64,000 bases of DNA. Source: Larsenimonas rhizosphaerae (GTDB lineage Bacteria > Pseudomonadota > Gammaproteobacteria > Pseudomonadales > Halomonadaceae). The notes beneath the pieces were generated by a model that was not told the DNA's origin, searched no databases, and saw only the letters and a list, made by a program, of their open reading frames with translations. The translations under genes were made by a program, and so were the position numbers. The DNA lies in the NCBI RefSeq assembly GCF_023700005.1, contig NZ_JAMLJK010000001.1:1471096-1535095 (forward strand), written 5' to 3'. Shown here piece by piece: positions 1 through 9,686 of this stretch (position 1 is its first letter; every line of letters begins with the position of its first letter).

Positions 1-1
1 T

Positions 2-1120
2 AGCGAGACCAAGCAGGAAATCATGGTCTTCCTGGGGGCCAGCTATTTCCGCGTCATTGGTGAAGGGCAGCGTTACGGTTTATCCGGTCGCGGGCTGGCT
101 ATCGATACGGCGTTGTCTTCCGGTGAGGAGTTCCCTCGCTTCAAGGAATTCTGGATTGCCAAGCCCGAGAAGGGTGACAAGTACCTGACCATTTTTGCAC
201 TGCTTGATTCACCCAGCATGACTGGCGCCTATCGGTTTGTTCTGCGTCCGGGTGAAGACAGCATCGTTGATGTGAAATCCCGCCTGTTCCGCCGGCATGA
301 AGTCACCAAACTCGGCGTGGCCCCGCTGACCAGCATGTTCCTGTTCGGTCCGAGCCAGCCCAGCAGCACAACCAACTATCGGCCGGCGATTCACGACTCC
401 AATGGTCTGGCAATCAATGCCGCCGACGGCGAGTGGCTATGGCGTCCGCTTCAGAACCCCAGAAAGCTCCAGGTCAACTCCTTTGAGGCCAACAGCCCGA
501 AAGGCTTCGGTCTGATGCAGCGTAGCCATGACTTCCATGACTACGAAGATCTGCACGACCGCTATGACCTGCGGCCCAGTGCCTGGATTCAGCCCAAGAA
601 TGACTGGGGCGAAGGTCAGGTCGAGCTGGTACAGATCCCGACGCCCAACGAAACCAACGATAATATCGTGGCCTACTGGCGTCCGACGACCTTGCCAGGC
701 GTTGACCAGCCACTCAACTATGATTATCGCATCAGCTGGACGATGAACGAGCCGCGCTATCATGATCCGGACAATGCCTGGGTTTCCCAGACACGCAGGA
801 GCGCCGGGGAAGTCCTGCAGGACAATCTGGTACGCAAGAGTGATGGATCCACCGAATTCGTGATCGACTATGTAGGTCCGACGCTCAAGGCTCTGGATGG
901 CAATACCACGCCGAAGGCCAACGTGACGACTGGTGCGAACGGAGATGTCACGCGTACGGAAGTACAGCGCAACTCGGCCACTGGTGGCTATCGTCTGTCC
1001 ATCAATGTCAAACCGAAGGATGCAGCCAAGCCCGTGGAGCTGCGCGCCAGTCTGACGAATGATCAGGGCGGTGCGCTCTCCGAGACCTGGAGCTATATGT
1101 TGCAAGCTGCCAATGAGTAA
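2..1120 (+). CDS. opgG: Glucan biosynthesis protein G, C-terminal part (5' truncated)
   Basis: The frame is open from the first bases of the window and ends at a TAA at 1118-1120, so the N-terminus and signal peptide lie upstream. The visible part (about 370 residues) has the OpgG/OpgD signature GASYFR and later [12 protein letters not shown], followed by a beta-rich C-terminal domain. OpgG is a periplasmic protein needed to build the branched backbone of osmoregulated periplasmic glucans (established for the family). It is followed directly by opgH, whose start overlaps this stop by 8 bases, the usual opgGH operon. OpgD is a close paralogue, but the adjacency to opgH favours OpgG. Confidence 0.93.
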   Translation, partial: SETKQEIMVFLGASYFRVIGEGQRYGLSGRGLAIDTALSSGEEFPRFKEFWIAKPEKGDKYLTIFALLDSPSMTGAYRFVLRPGEDSIVDVKSRLFRRHEVTKLGVAPLTSMFLFGPSQPSSTTNYRPAIHDSNGLAINAADGEWLWRPLQNPRKLQVNSFEANSPKGFGLMQRSHDFHDYEDLHDRYDLRPSAWIQPKNDWGEGQVELVQIPTPNETNDNIVAYWRPTTLPGVDQPLNYDYRISWTMNEPRYHDPDNAWVSQTRRSAGEVLQDNLVRKSDGSTEFVIDYVGPTLKALDGNTTPKANVTTGANGDVTRTEVQRNSATGGYRLSINVKPKDAAKPVELRASLTNDQGGALSETWSYMLQAANE

Positions 1121-3614
1121 CAATTCATCCCTTTCCAGTCCCGCCCAGGATTACCTCGAGCGCCTTGCGCTCGAGGTACGTCATCCCGGGCAGCGCCGTG
1201 ACCTGCTGTCTGGCGGCGCGGCGCATTCGACCCTGTTCGAACTGCACCAGAGTCTGTCGCCTGATGCCACCTTTGAGGGCGAGGATGCGGCCAATGGCAG
1301 TATTCTCAAGCGGCTCGAGCTGGCCTATGGTGCCTCGCCACTGGCACCGCCTTCCGTATTGAAACCGGATGCGGATGGACGCAGCCAGATCAATACGGCG
1401 CCGCCACTCAAGCGCACGCCCATGGCTCCCAAGCCCTGGACGACCAGCCCGTTCGAGCGCTTTGCCAAATCCAGGAAGCTCAAGCAGGGCACGCTTAAAC
1501 CGTGGCAGAGAAAGACAGAGGCGCCGGTCGCGCCCAGTCGCCATCATTGGCAGAAAGTCGGCTCCGCGCGTCGTTGGGTGCTGATATTGCTGACGGTAGC
1601 GCAGAGTGCCATGGCCGTTACCTACATGACCTCGATTCTGCCCTACAAGGGCACGGCACCGCTTGAAATCGCCATCCTGATTCTGTTTGCGCTGCTGTTT
1701 GCGTGGGTCTCTTCGGGTTTCTGGACGGCCCTGATGGGGTTTTTCCAGTTGCTCAAGGGACGTGACCGTTTCAGCATCACGGCCTCGGCGACGCCTGATA
1801 CGGCCATCGAGGACAGTGCCCGTACCGCACTGGTCATGCCGATCTGTAACGAGGATGTTGATCGCGTCTTTGCAGGACTCAAGGCCACCTATGAGTCGGT
1901 GCAGCGCAGTGGTGAAGGACGCCTGTTCGACTTTTATGTTCTGAGTGACACCTATGACCCGGAGCTGTGTCTGGCCGAGCAGCATGCCTGGATGCGCTTG
2001 TGCAAGGAAGTCGATGGCTTTGGCCATATCTTCTATCGCCGTCGCCGCCGTCGCGTGAAACGCAAAAGCGGTAACATCGATGATTTCTGCCGACGCTGGG
2101 GCGGTCAGTATCGCTATATGCTGGTACTGGATGCCGATAGTGTCATGACCGGCACCTGCCTGAAGCGTCTTGTTCAGCTGATGGAAGCCAACCCGAATGC
2201 CGGTATCATTCAGTCGGCACCGGTGGCTGCCGGCAGCAACAACCTGTATTCGCGGCTGCAGCAGTTTGCGACCAGCGTCTATGGGCCGTTGTTCACGGCC
2301 GGGCTTCACTTCTGGCAGCTGGGTGAATCGCACTACTGGGGGCACAACGCCATTATCCGGGTTGAACCCTTCATGTATTACTGCTCGCTGGCTCCGTTGC
2401 CTGGCAAGGGCGCGCTGGCCGGAGAAATCCTGTCGCATGATTTCGTGGAAGCGGCGCTTATGCGTCGGGCGGGATGGGGCGTATGGATTGCATATGATCT
2501 GCCGGGCAGTTTCGAGGAAATGCCGCCGAGTCTGCTTGAAGAGCTGCAGCGGGACCGACGCTGGTGTCACGGCAACCTGATGAACTTCAGGCTGTTCATG
2601 GTGCGTGGCATGCACCCGGTGCACCGTGCCGTGTTCCTGACAGGGGTGATGTCCTATCTTTCGGCGCCACTGTGGTTCCTGTTCCTGGTGCTTTCCACGG
2701 CGATGCTGGCGGTGCATACCCTGTCTGCACCGGTGTATTTCCCTGAGCCGGGCATGCTGCATCCCCAGTGGCCTGAATGGCACCCGGGCAAGGCAGTAGC
2801 CCTGTTCTCTACCACATTGACTCTGCTGTTTCTGCCCAAGATCCTGAGTGTGATCCTGATCTGGGTGAAAGGCGCCAAGTGGTATGGTGGTCGGGGGCGT
2901 CTGGGCCTCAGTATGGTGCTGGAATCGCTGTTTTCCATGATGCTGGCACCGGTACGGATGCTGTTCCATACCCGCTTTGTTCTGGCAGCACTGCTGGGTA
3001 TCAAGATCAAATGGACCTCGCCATCGCGTGACAGCAGTGAAACTCCCTGGCGGGAAGCCATTATGCGTCACGGGCCGCAGACGATACTGGGCGTTGTCTG
3101 GACCGCTGGCGTTTATTATCTTGACCCCCGGTTCCTGTGGTGGCTGGCGCCGATTGTCGGCGCATTGATGCTGTCGATCCCGGTATCGGTCATTTCGAGC
3201 AAGGTAGGTCTCGGGCTCAAGTCCCGCGCTTCCCGCCTGTTCCTTATTCCCGAGGAAGCCAACCCGGCGCGCGAGCTTCGGGCGACCAAGCGCTATGTTC
3301 GCCATGCCGAAGCACTGCGCGAGACGCCTCGTTTCATCGATGCGGTGGTGGATCCGGTCGAAAATGCCTTTGCCTGTGCCATGGGTGTGGCACGTCACGG
3401 TGTTTCACCGGCGCTTGAGCGCAGTCGTCGCCGTTATCTGGAAGAAGTGCTTGAGCATGGGCCTGAGCAGGTACCCAATGCGTTGCGTCTGCAATTGCTG
3501 GATGATCCGGTACTGCTCTCGCGCCTGCACTATACGGTGTGGAACGAACGGGATCGTTATCCGGCGTGGGTGGACGAGACCTACGAGCATCGTCCTCCGC
3601 CTCGTTTCGTGTAA
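1113..3614 (+). CDS. opgH: Glucans biosynthesis glucosyltransferase H
   Basis: This is a membrane glycosyltransferase of family 2 that polymerises the beta-1,2-linked glucan backbone from UDP-glucose across the inner membrane. The product is 833 residues, close to the roughly 850 of E. coli OpgH. It has an N-terminal cytoplasmic tail, membrane segments around residues 155-230, a GT2 domain beginning LVMPICNED, the metal-binding LDADS motif and the QRDRRW (QxxRW) motif, then several C-terminal membrane helices. I chose the ATG at 1113, which overlaps the opgG stop; an in-frame ATG at 1059 would lie deep inside opgG. A bidirectional terminator follows the stop immediately. Confidence 0.95.
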   Translation: MSNNSSLSSPAQDYLERLALEVRHPGQRRDLLSGGAAHSTLFELHQSLSPDATFEGEDAANGSILKRLELAYGASPLAPPSVLKPDADGRSQINTAPPLKRTPMAPKPWTTSPFERFAKSRKLKQGTLKPWQRKTEAPVAPSRHHWQKVGSARRWVLILLTVAQSAMAVTYMTSILPYKGTAPLEIAILILFALLFAWVSSGFWTALMGFFQLLKGRDRFSITASATPDTAIEDSARTALVMPICNEDVDRVFAGLKATYESVQRSGEGRLFDFYVLSDTYDPELCLAEQHAWMRLCKEVDGFGHIFYRRRRRRVKRKSGNIDDFCRRWGGQYRYMLVLDADSVMTGTCLKRLVQLMEANPNAGIIQSAPVAAGSNNLYSRLQQFATSVYGPLFTAGLHFWQLGESHYWGHNAIIRVEPFMYYCSLAPLPGKGALAGEILSHDFVEAALMRRAGWGVWIAYDLPGSFEEMPPSLLEELQRDRRWCHGNLMNFRLFMVRGMHPVHRAVFLTGVMSYLSAPLWFLFLVLSTAMLAVHTLSAPVYFPEPGMLHPQWPEWHPGKAVALFSTTLTLLFLPKILSVILIWVKGAKWYGGRGRLGLSMVLESLFSMMLAPVRMLFHTRFVLAALLGIKIKWTSPSRDSSETPWREAIMRHGPQTILGVVWTAGVYYLDPRFLWWLAPIVGALMLSIPVSVISSKVGLGLKSRASRLFLIPEEANPARELRATKRYVRHAEALRETPRFIDAVVDPVENAFACAMGVARHGVSPALERSRRRYLEEVLEHGPEQVPNALRLQLLDDPVLLSRLHYTVWNERDRYPAWVDETYEHRPPPRFV

Positions 3615-3616
3615 TG

Positions 3617-3649
3617 AAAAAACCGCCCGGATTATCGGGCGGTTTTTTT
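3617..3649. terminator. Bidirectional rho-independent terminator between opgH and bioA
   Basis: An inverted repeat (ACCGCCCG, loop, CGGGCGGT) is flanked by an A-run on the left and seven T on the right. It sits two bases after the opgH stop and 13 bases before the bioA stop, so it can end both converging transcripts. Confidence 0.92.
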
Positions 3650-3661
3650 ATGCGTGGGCCA

Positions 3662-5008
3662 TCAGGCGGTAGCGATCTCCAGTCCTTCGCGCGTGACCTC
3701 GGCCAGAAAGTCGATGTCGTGCTTTTCGATGATATAAGGCGGCATCCAGTAGATGACATTACCCAGTGGACGAAGCAGTGCGCCGCGACTGAGTGCATGC
3801 TGATAGACCTTCAGGCCGCGACGCTCCTCAAAGGGAAACGGCTCCAGCGTTTCCTTGTCCCTGACCATCTCTATCGCCACGATCATGCCATGCTGACGCA
3901 CGTCGCCCACGTGCGGGTGATCCAGAAGCTCTCTGCTGCGCAGGCGCATGTGAGCGCTCAGCGCCTTGTTGCGCTCGATCACGTCGTCACGCTCGAAGAT
4001 ATCCAGCGTTGCCAGTGCAGCAGCACAGGCCAGAGGATTCCCGGTATAGCTGTGAGAATGCAGGAAGGCTTTCATGGTGGCGTAATCATCGTAGAACGCC
4101 TTGTAAATGTCATCGGTGGTCATGACCACGGAGAGGGGGAGGTAGCCTCCTGTCAGGGCCTTTGACAGGCACAGGTAGTCCGGACTGACATCGGCCTGTT
4201 CGCAGGCAAACAGCGTGCCGGTCCGGCCGAAGCCTACGGCAATTTCATCAAAGATGACGTGGACGTTGTAGCGATCACAGGCCTCTCTCAGCAGACGGAG
4301 ATAGATGGGGTGGTACATGCGCATGCCGCCAGCACACTGAACCAGAGGTTCGATGATAACTGCGGCAATGTTGTCATGATCCCTGGCGAGCTTGGCTTCC
4401 ATATGTTCGAACATGGCGCGCGAGTGTGCTTCCCACTGATCTTCCGGAAGGCCATAGCAGTCCGGTGAAGGAATGGCTTCAACCTCGAGCAGTAACGGCT
4501 TGTAGGTGTCACGGTAAAGCCCGACATGGCTGACCGACAGGGCGCCCAGCGTTTCACCATGATAGCCGTTTTGGAGCGATACAAATGTCTGTTTGTCCGG
4601 CTGGCCCTTGTTTTGCCAGTAGTGAAAGCTCATCTTCATGGCCACTTCGGTGGCCGAGGAGCCGTTGTCGGCATAGAAGCAGTGGCCCAGCCCTGCGGGC
4701 GCAATCCTGCCCAGCCGCTCGGACAGTTCAATGACCGGGGCATGCGTGAACCCGGACAGGATAACGTGTTCCAGCGAGTCAAGCTGAGCCTTGAGGCGGG
4801 CATTGATGGTCTCGTTGGCATGGCCGAAGATGTTGACCCACCAGGAGCTTACGGCATCCAGGTAACGCTGGCCTTCAAAGTCCTCAAGCCATAGCCCCTT
4901 GCCGTGCCGGATGGGAATCACCGGCAGCCATTCATGGTCCTTCATCTGTGTGCAGGGGTGCCACAGGCTGTCGAGGTCGCGCTGCATCCAGTGCTGGTTC
5001 GTGGTCAT
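3662..5008 (-). CDS. bioA: Adenosylmethionine-8-amino-7-oxononanoate transaminase
   Basis: BioA is the PLP enzyme that converts KAPA to DAPA with S-adenosylmethionine as amino donor, in biotin synthesis. The 448-residue product is full length. It carries the class III aminotransferase landmarks SSWWVNIFGH near the start, DEIAVGFGRTG, and CLSKALTGGYLPL with the PLP-binding lysine. The ATG at 5008 (MTTNQHWMQ) has a purine-rich GAGAGAA in front of it; an upstream in-frame ATG at 5125 would overlap bioD and add a sequence unlike the family. It is the last gene of the minus-strand operon bioB-F-H-C-D-A, 25 bases after bioD. Confidence 0.95.
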   Translation of the reverse strand: MTTNQHWMQRDLDSLWHPCTQMKDHEWLPVIPIRHGKGLWLEDFEGQRYLDAVSSWWVNIFGHANETINARLKAQLDSLEHVILSGFTHAPVIELSERLGRIAPAGLGHCFYADNGSSATEVAMKMSFHYWQNKGQPDKQTFVSLQNGYHGETLGALSVSHVGLYRDTYKPLLLEVEAIPSPDCYGLPEDQWEAHSRAMFEHMEAKLARDHDNIAAVIIEPLVQCAGGMRMYHPIYLRLLREACDRYNVHVIFDEIAVGFGRTGTLFACEQADVSPDYLCLSKALTGGYLPLSVVMTTDDIYKAFYDDYATMKAFLHSHSYTGNPLACAAALATLDIFERDDVIERNKALSAHMRLRSRELLDHPHVGDVRQHGMIVAIEMVRDKETLEPFPFEERRGLKVYQHALSRGALLRPLGNVIYWMPPYIIEKHDIDFLAEVTREGLEIATA

Positions 5009-5033
5009 GGGGTTCTCTCTGACTCGATGTGTT

Positions 5034-5717
5034 TCAGATAATTTCCGACGGCAGTTGCAGGAAACTGCTGATATGGCGTGGTTCGGGGTTATCGCTGAAG
5101 GGCACCGTGCCCAGGCAAGGGGCATCCAGGGACTGATAAAGGCACTGTAATGTATCTGACTGGCGCTCCATCATCGGATCAATGCCATTGGCCACCCAGC
5201 CGGCACAGACAAGGCCATCGGCCCGGATGGCTTCAAGTGTCAGTCGGGCGTGATTGATGGCGCCGAGCCGGACGCCGACGACCAGAATCACCGGTAGACT
5301 CAGTGCCGGAGCCAGCGCGCAAAGATCTTCCTGTGCGTTGATGGGCACTCGCCAGCCACCAGCGCCTTCGATCAGGGTCAGGTCTGCACGCTTGTTCAGT
5401 ATTCGCTGCATGGCTCGGGCCAGTTCGGCTATATGCAGGGCGGTATCAGCCTGGGTGGCCGCCACGTGGGGGGCGATGGCCGGGGCAAAGCACCAGGGGG
5501 TTATGTCCTGCTCGGTCAACGGCAGGGAGCACTGTGCTCGCAACGCGCGTGTATCACTGTTGGAAAGCCCGGCGGCGGTCAGTTCCGACCCGGAGGCGAT
5601 CGGCTTTCCGGCAGCCGTGGACAACCCTTGCTGTTGCGCGCGGTACAATAGTGCCGCGCTGATGGTGGTCTTGCCGGCATCGGTATCCGTGCCGGTGACA
5701 AAAAAGGCCGATGTCAT
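5034..5717 (-). CDS. bioD: Dethiobiotin synthetase
   Basis: BioD carboxylates DAPA in an ATP-dependent reaction to form dethiobiotin, the step before BioB. The product has 227 residues, the usual size, and begins with the P-loop variant GTDTDAGKTT, followed by KPIASG, which places the substrate lysine. The later IEGAGGWRVPI matches the family's second substrate/metal-binding segment. Its ATG overlaps the bioC stop in an ATGA junction, which indicates translational coupling within the biotin operon. Confidence 0.95.
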   Translation of the reverse strand: MTSAFFVTGTDTDAGKTTISAALLYRAQQQGLSTAAGKPIASGSELTAAGLSNSDTRALRAQCSLPLTEQDITPWCFAPAIAPHVAATQADTALHIAELARAMQRILNKRADLTLIEGAGGWRVPINAQEDLCALAPALSLPVILVVGVRLGAINHARLTLEAIRADGLVCAGWVANGIDPMMERQSDTLQCLYQSLDAPCLGTVPFSDNPEPRHISSFLQLPSEII

Positions 5718-6508
5718 GGCGTTGTCCTGTTCTTCGAGGGGCGTGTCAACTGCAGGAAGCCCACTCGGTAGCTGATGGTGTAGCGTTGACCGCCACTGGC
5801 TTCCTGCCAGACCGCCTGCAGCCGTCTGGCGGGCAGCGGATGGGAGGTGCCCTGCAGGCGGGTATTGGCACCTATGCCTCGTAAATGTCGCAGGGCATCG
5901 GTAAAGACGTGACTGTGTTCTGACAGCGTACGTAGTTGCACTCCGGCAGAGACAAGCTGGGTCATGGCAATGGTTCGCTCCACGTCAGCCAGAGACATGA
6001 AGGAATTGATCGGGCTTTGGTGGCCCAGTGCGTGACAGGCCTGATTGAATTCGTGAAACGAGCCACGAAGGAGAGTGCAGATGAAGGCTGTTCCCCCCGG
6101 CTTCAGCACGCGTTCGATCTCGGCCAGGGCCAGAGACAGATCGCACCACTGCAGTGCCAGACAGGAGGTGACGTAATCCATGCCCTGTTCTGCCAGTGGC
6201 AGCATTTCAGCATTACCCTGTACCCAGCGGACGGGACTGTCGTCGGACCAGGTCCGGCGTGCCTGATTCAGCATGCCGGCTGCCAGATCAAGGCCGTAGA
6301 GCGAGATGTCCTGATGCTGCTCAGCCAGATGGTTAAATACGGCGCCGGTTCCGCAGCCGATATCGAGTATCCTGCCCGCATGGAGCGCAGGCATCATTTC
6401 AACCAGATGACGCGCGGCGGTGTGCTGCAGGGTAGCGTGACGATGATACTCGGGGGCAGCACGCGAAAACGCGTCACCGATCTGCTGTCGAAGGGCCGTG
6501 GGTGTCAT
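5714..6508 (-). CDS. bioC: Malonyl-ACP O-methyltransferase
   Basis: BioC methylates malonyl-ACP so that fatty acid synthesis can extend it to pimeloyl-ACP methyl ester. The 264-residue protein is a class I SAM-dependent methyltransferase with motif I ILDIGCGTG around residues 45-55, and LKPGGTAFICTLLRGSFHE in the second half. It overlaps bioD downstream and bioH upstream by 4 bases each (ATGA). The presence of bioH directly beside it supports the BioC-BioH route to pimelate. Confidence 0.94.
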   Translation of the reverse strand: MTPTALRQQIGDAFSRAAPEYHRHATLQHTAARHLVEMMPALHAGRILDIGCGTGAVFNHLAEQHQDISLYGLDLAAGMLNQARRTWSDDSPVRWVQGNAEMLPLAEQGMDYVTSCLALQWCDLSLALAEIERVLKPGGTAFICTLLRGSFHEFNQACHALGHQSPINSFMSLADVERTIAMTQLVSAGVQLRTLSEHSHVFTDALRHLRGIGANTRLQGTSHPLPARRLQAVWQEASGGQRYTISYRVGFLQLTRPSKNRTTP

Positions 6509-7209
6509 GATGCTCCTCCAGTCAGTATCGATGCAATCGAGGCTATCGTCGCCGGATTGGTGACCAGATCAGCGTGGGCCATGCCGGGCATGAGTGTGCC
6601 GTGAAAGTGGCTGGAATACAGGTGTTTCATGTCATCACGGGCGGTAGATGGCACCAGGGCGTCAAGCTCTGCAAAAAATGCATCATGGCGGCAGTGAGTC
6701 ATGCCAGAGCGGTTATCCAGCCGGCCAAGCAGGTGGAGCCCCTTGGCCAGCTCAGCGGCTGGAGCGGTGGACAGGTACTGCTTGAGGGGCGGCGCCCCTC
6801 GGTGCGGGTAAGCACATAGCGCCAGAAACCGTTTTATTACCCTGTCCGGTGTATCGCTGAATTGACGAGTGAAATGATGCAGTGTGTCGGCTGGCAGGGC
6901 ACTGCGCCACTCGGTGGATTGGGTGAAGCGGGCATTGGCGCCCAGCGTGATTACGCGGGCTATGGTGGTGCCGGGGCGCTGAGCCAGGGCGTGTGCCAGC
7001 ATTCCCCCCAGCGACCAGCCCAGTACCCAGGCGTGATCAGGCAGCTGATGGGCCAGGGTGTCCAGCCATCCGGTATCATCCGGCTCGATATGCCAGGGCA
7101 GCTCAAGGCAGTGGGTTGAATATCCGTGGGTCTGGAGGGCCAGGGCCAGGGGGTGCATGACCTCGGCTCTGAATGGCCAGCCGGGTAACAGATAGAGTGC
7201 CGTGTTCAT
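6505..7209 (-). CDS. bioH: Pimeloyl-ACP methyl ester carboxylesterase (BioH-like)
   Basis: This alpha/beta hydrolase is predicted to remove the methyl ester from pimeloyl-ACP methyl ester, releasing the biotin precursor from chain elongation. The 234-residue product starts MNTALYLLPGW and has the nucleophile motif GWSLGG (Ser near residue 66), a candidate acid in ELDALVP and the histidine in GMAHADLV, all as in BioH. I chose the ATG at 7209 because it overlaps the bioF stop as ATGA; an ATG 27 bases upstream lies inside bioF. Other BioC partners (BioG, BioJ, BioV) exist, but the GWSLGG and DALVP contexts fit BioH best. Confidence 0.85.
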   Translation of the reverse strand: MNTALYLLPGWPFRAEVMHPLALALQTHGYSTHCLELPWHIEPDDTGWLDTLAHQLPDHAWVLGWSLGGMLAHALAQRPGTTIARVITLGANARFTQSTEWRSALPADTLHHFTRQFSDTPDRVIKRFLALCAYPHRGAPPLKQYLSTAPAAELAKGLHLLGRLDNRSGMTHCRHDAFFAELDALVPSTARDDMKHLYSSHFHGTLMPGMAHADLVTNPATIASIASILTGGAS

Positions 7210-8384
7210 GCGGTGCCTGCCATGGTCATGGGCCACACTACTGCAAGATGGTCCATCAGCTGGTCGATATCATCCATGGTATGTGCCGCTGACAATGTAA
7301 TACGCAGGCGAGCACTGCCCGGCGCCACTGTCGGCGGTCGAATGGCACCGACCATGATACCGCGCTCGAACAGGGCATCTGCCAGCGCCATTACTCGTGT
7401 TTCATCACCGACCACGATGGACTGTATCGGCGTGGTCGAAGGCAGTAACGAGGCTTCGGGAAGCGATGCCATGCGAGCATGGAAGTAGGCAATCAGTGCG
7501 TTCAGGTGGCTACGGCGCCATCCCTCGTCCCGAGCAATGGCAATGGCGGCCACACTGGCCCACGCCAGGGCAGGAGACAGCCCCGTTGTAAAGAGGTAGG
7601 GCCGGGCAAACTGGGTCAGGGCGTTGATCAGGTCATCATCGCCGCTGATGAATGCGCCCTGGGTGCCGAATGCCTTTCCAAGAGTGCCGGTCAGCAGCGG
7701 TACATCCTCCGTGCCAAGTCCGGCAGTTGCAACGCAGCCCTGGCCCTGGGCTCCCACGACGCCGAAACCATGGGCGTCATCCACCATGAGCAGGCTGTCA
7801 TGTTCATGGCAGGCCCGGGCAATCTGCGAGAGTGGCGCCTGGTCTCCCTCCATGCTGAACACCCCGTCACAGATGGTCATGACCGGGTGGTCTCGCGTCA
7901 GGCAGTGAGCAAGGTGAGCAATGTCATTGTGCTGATAGCGTGTCAGTCGGGCGCCTGCCAGCACGGCGCCGTCCAGGAGGGAGGCATGATTCAGCCGGTC
8001 CTGAAGTACATGATCCCCTTTCTGCACTACAGCACTGATGGCCGCCAGATTGGCCTGGTATCCGCTGGAAAAAAGCAGCGTGCGAGGCCGCCCTGACAGT
8101 GCAGCAATGGCTTCTTCAAGGGCATCATGGGCCTCGCTGTGGCCACTGATCAAATGCGCGCCGCCACTGCCTGTGCCATAGCGTCTGGCGCCCTCATGGA
8201 GGGCGGTTGCCAGGCGCGGATCATCCGAGAGACCCAGATAGTCGTTGCTGCAAAATGCCAGTACGTCGTGATCATCCACGCGTGTCCGGGTCTGGCTGGA
8301 TGCACGGCGAGTGCGATGCAGACGTTCACGTCTGTCGGCGCGGTGTGTCTCAAGCCTCAAGGCAAGCCGTTGCCGGGCGTTCAT
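7206..8384 (-). CDS. bioF: 8-amino-7-oxononanoate synthase
   Basis: BioF is a PLP enzyme of the alpha-oxoamine synthase family that condenses L-alanine with pimeloyl-ACP to give KAPA. The product has 392 residues, with FCSNDYLGL near residue 45, GSGGAHLISG near 72, VDDAHGFGVVG near 201 and TGTLGKAFG, where Lys237 is the expected PLP lysine. Its start codon overlaps the bioB stop (TGATG) and its stop overlaps bioH. Confidence 0.95.
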   Translation of the reverse strand: MNARQRLALRLETHRADRRERLHRTRRASSQTRTRVDDHDVLAFCSNDYLGLSDDPRLATALHEGARRYGTGSGGAHLISGHSEAHDALEEAIAALSGRPRTLLFSSGYQANLAAISAVVQKGDHVLQDRLNHASLLDGAVLAGARLTRYQHNDIAHLAHCLTRDHPVMTICDGVFSMEGDQAPLSQIARACHEHDSLLMVDDAHGFGVVGAQGQGCVATAGLGTEDVPLLTGTLGKAFGTQGAFISGDDDLINALTQFARPYLFTTGLSPALAWASVAAIAIARDEGWRRSHLNALIAYFHARMASLPEASLLPSTTPIQSIVVGDETRVMALADALFERGIMVGAIRPPTVAPGSARLRITLSAAHTMDDIDQLMDHLAVVWPMTMAGTA

Positions 8385-9424
8385 CAGACCGCCACGTTAT
8401 GGGCCAGTGTCTCCAGACGCTGATGATGAAGTGCATCATCTATTGCGATCTGGTGAGCTTCATCGCTGACGCCATGGCGGTGTTCCGGATGCAGGCCAAG
8501 TTTTTCGAACAGCACCGTATCCTTGTTGATGCCAGGATTGGCTGCTGTCAGCAGGCGATCACCATAGAAGATGGAGTTGGCACCGGCCATGAAGGCCAGA
8601 GCCTGCATTTCTTCGCTCATGTTCTCACGCCCTGCGGCGAGGCGAACATAGGATGACGGCATCAGCAGGCGCGCTACCGCAATGGTGCGGATGTAGTCGA
8701 TGGGATCGAGCTCTTCCACGTTTTCAAGGGGAGTACCCTTGATGCGGATCAGCATGTTGATGGGAACGCTTTCCGGATGAGTCGGGAGGTTGGCCAGCTG
8801 CTGAAGTAGTCCGACCCGATCGTTTTCCGATTCGCCCATGCCCAGAATGCCGCCACAGCATACCTTCATGCCGGCCTGGCGAACGTTATCGAGGGTCTCC
8901 AGCCGGTCGGCATAGGTGCGGGTGGTGATGATCTCGCCGTAATATTCGGGAGAGGTATCCAGGTTATGATTGTAGTAATCAAGGCCGGCATCAGACAGCG
9001 CCTGAGCCTGTTCCGGTGTCAGGGTACCCAGCGTCATGCAGGTATCAAGACCGAGGGCCTTGACGCGTCTCACCATTTCAAGCACCGCCGGAAAATCCTT
9101 TTGAGTCGGGGCCTTCCAGGCTGCTCCCATGCAGAAGCGGCCGGCACCTGCTGCCATGGCCTGTTTGGCATCAGCTTCCACGCGGTCGATTTCGAGCAGT
9201 TTTTCCTTTTCAAGCCCGGTAGCGTAGTGTCCTGACTGAGGGCAGTACTTGCAGTCTTCCGGGCAGGCGCCGGTCTTGATCGAGAGCAGCATCGAGACCT
9301 GAATGGCATTCGGATCAAAGTAATGACGGTGAACGGTTTGCGCCTGAAACAGCAAATCGTTGAACGGCAGTGCAAGCAGGGCGCTTATCTCGTTACGGGA
9401 CCAGTCATGGCGCAAGGCAGTCAT
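8384..9424 (-). CDS. bioB: Biotin synthase
   Basis: BioB is the radical SAM enzyme that inserts sulfur into dethiobiotin. The 346-residue product has the CxxxCxxC cluster at Cys54, Cys58 and Cys61 ([13 protein letters not shown]), and the conserved [11 protein letters not shown] and RLAAGREN segments; RLAAGREN contains the Arg that ligates the auxiliary [2Fe-2S] cluster. It is the first gene of the operon. A GAGGA ribosome-binding site precedes the ATG. Upstream lie a promoter and a BirA operator. Confidence 0.97.
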   Translation of the reverse strand: MTALRHDWSRNEISALLALPFNDLLFQAQTVHRHYFDPNAIQVSMLLSIKTGACPEDCKYCPQSGHYATGLEKEKLLEIDRVEADAKQAMAAGAGRFCMGAAWKAPTQKDFPAVLEMVRRVKALGLDTCMTLGTLTPEQAQALSDAGLDYYNHNLDTSPEYYGEIITTRTYADRLETLDNVRQAGMKVCCGGILGMGESENDRVGLLQQLANLPTHPESVPINMLIRIKGTPLENVEELDPIDYIRTIAVARLLMPSSYVRLAAGRENMSEEMQALAFMAGANSIFYGDRLLTAANPGINKDTVLFEKLGLHPEHRHGVSDEAHQIAIDDALHHQRLETLAHNVAV

Positions 9425-9461
9425 CCCATTTCCTCATTATTTTGTAGACACGGATAGCGCT

Positions 9462-9489
9462 ATCCTAAAAGTGCTGTCTCGTTTGTCAA
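9462..9489 (-). promoter_or_regulatory. Predicted sigma-70 promoter of the bio operon
   Basis: On the minus strand a consensus -35 TTGACA (9484-9489) is followed by a 16-base spacer and a -10 TAGGAT (9462-9467). The -35 box lies inside the left arm of the BirA operator, so repressor binding would block RNA polymerase. The bioB ATG is about 38 bases downstream of the -10. Confidence 0.75.
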
Positions 9490-9515
9490 CCATATAAATT
9501 CTTCATGGTTAACAT
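9483..9515. promoter_or_regulatory. BirA (biotin repressor) operator
   Basis: The sequence TTGTCAACC-N15-GGTTAACAT closely matches the known bacterial BirA operator (TTGTnAACC, about 15 bases, GGTTnACA). It lies upstream of bioB and covers its -35 box. By analogy with E. coli, holo-BirA with biotinoyl-AMP would repress the operon here. birA itself is not in the window. Confidence 0.88.
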
Positions 9516-9686
9516 CGTTGCGGCGGGGGCTGGCGCGAGTTGTTGATTTTTCTGCGAGGAGAGCGAAACGGATAAAAAGGCTGTCTCTATGAATATGACG
9601 CGCTACAGTGATTCAACAGCATCATGCAGGGTACTAGTAATGACGAATGAGCATGACCGGATGCACTGGGCAACGGAGGGGAGCCG

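Noticed and set aside
437-1123. 228-codon minus-strand frame opposite opgG
   Set aside because: Antisense shadow of opgG with no family features.
1125-3398. A 757-codon open frame on the minus strand opposite opgH
   Set aside because: It is exactly antisense to a well-supported opgH, has a Gln/His/Arg-rich composition with no domain, and follows from the codon bias of the real gene.
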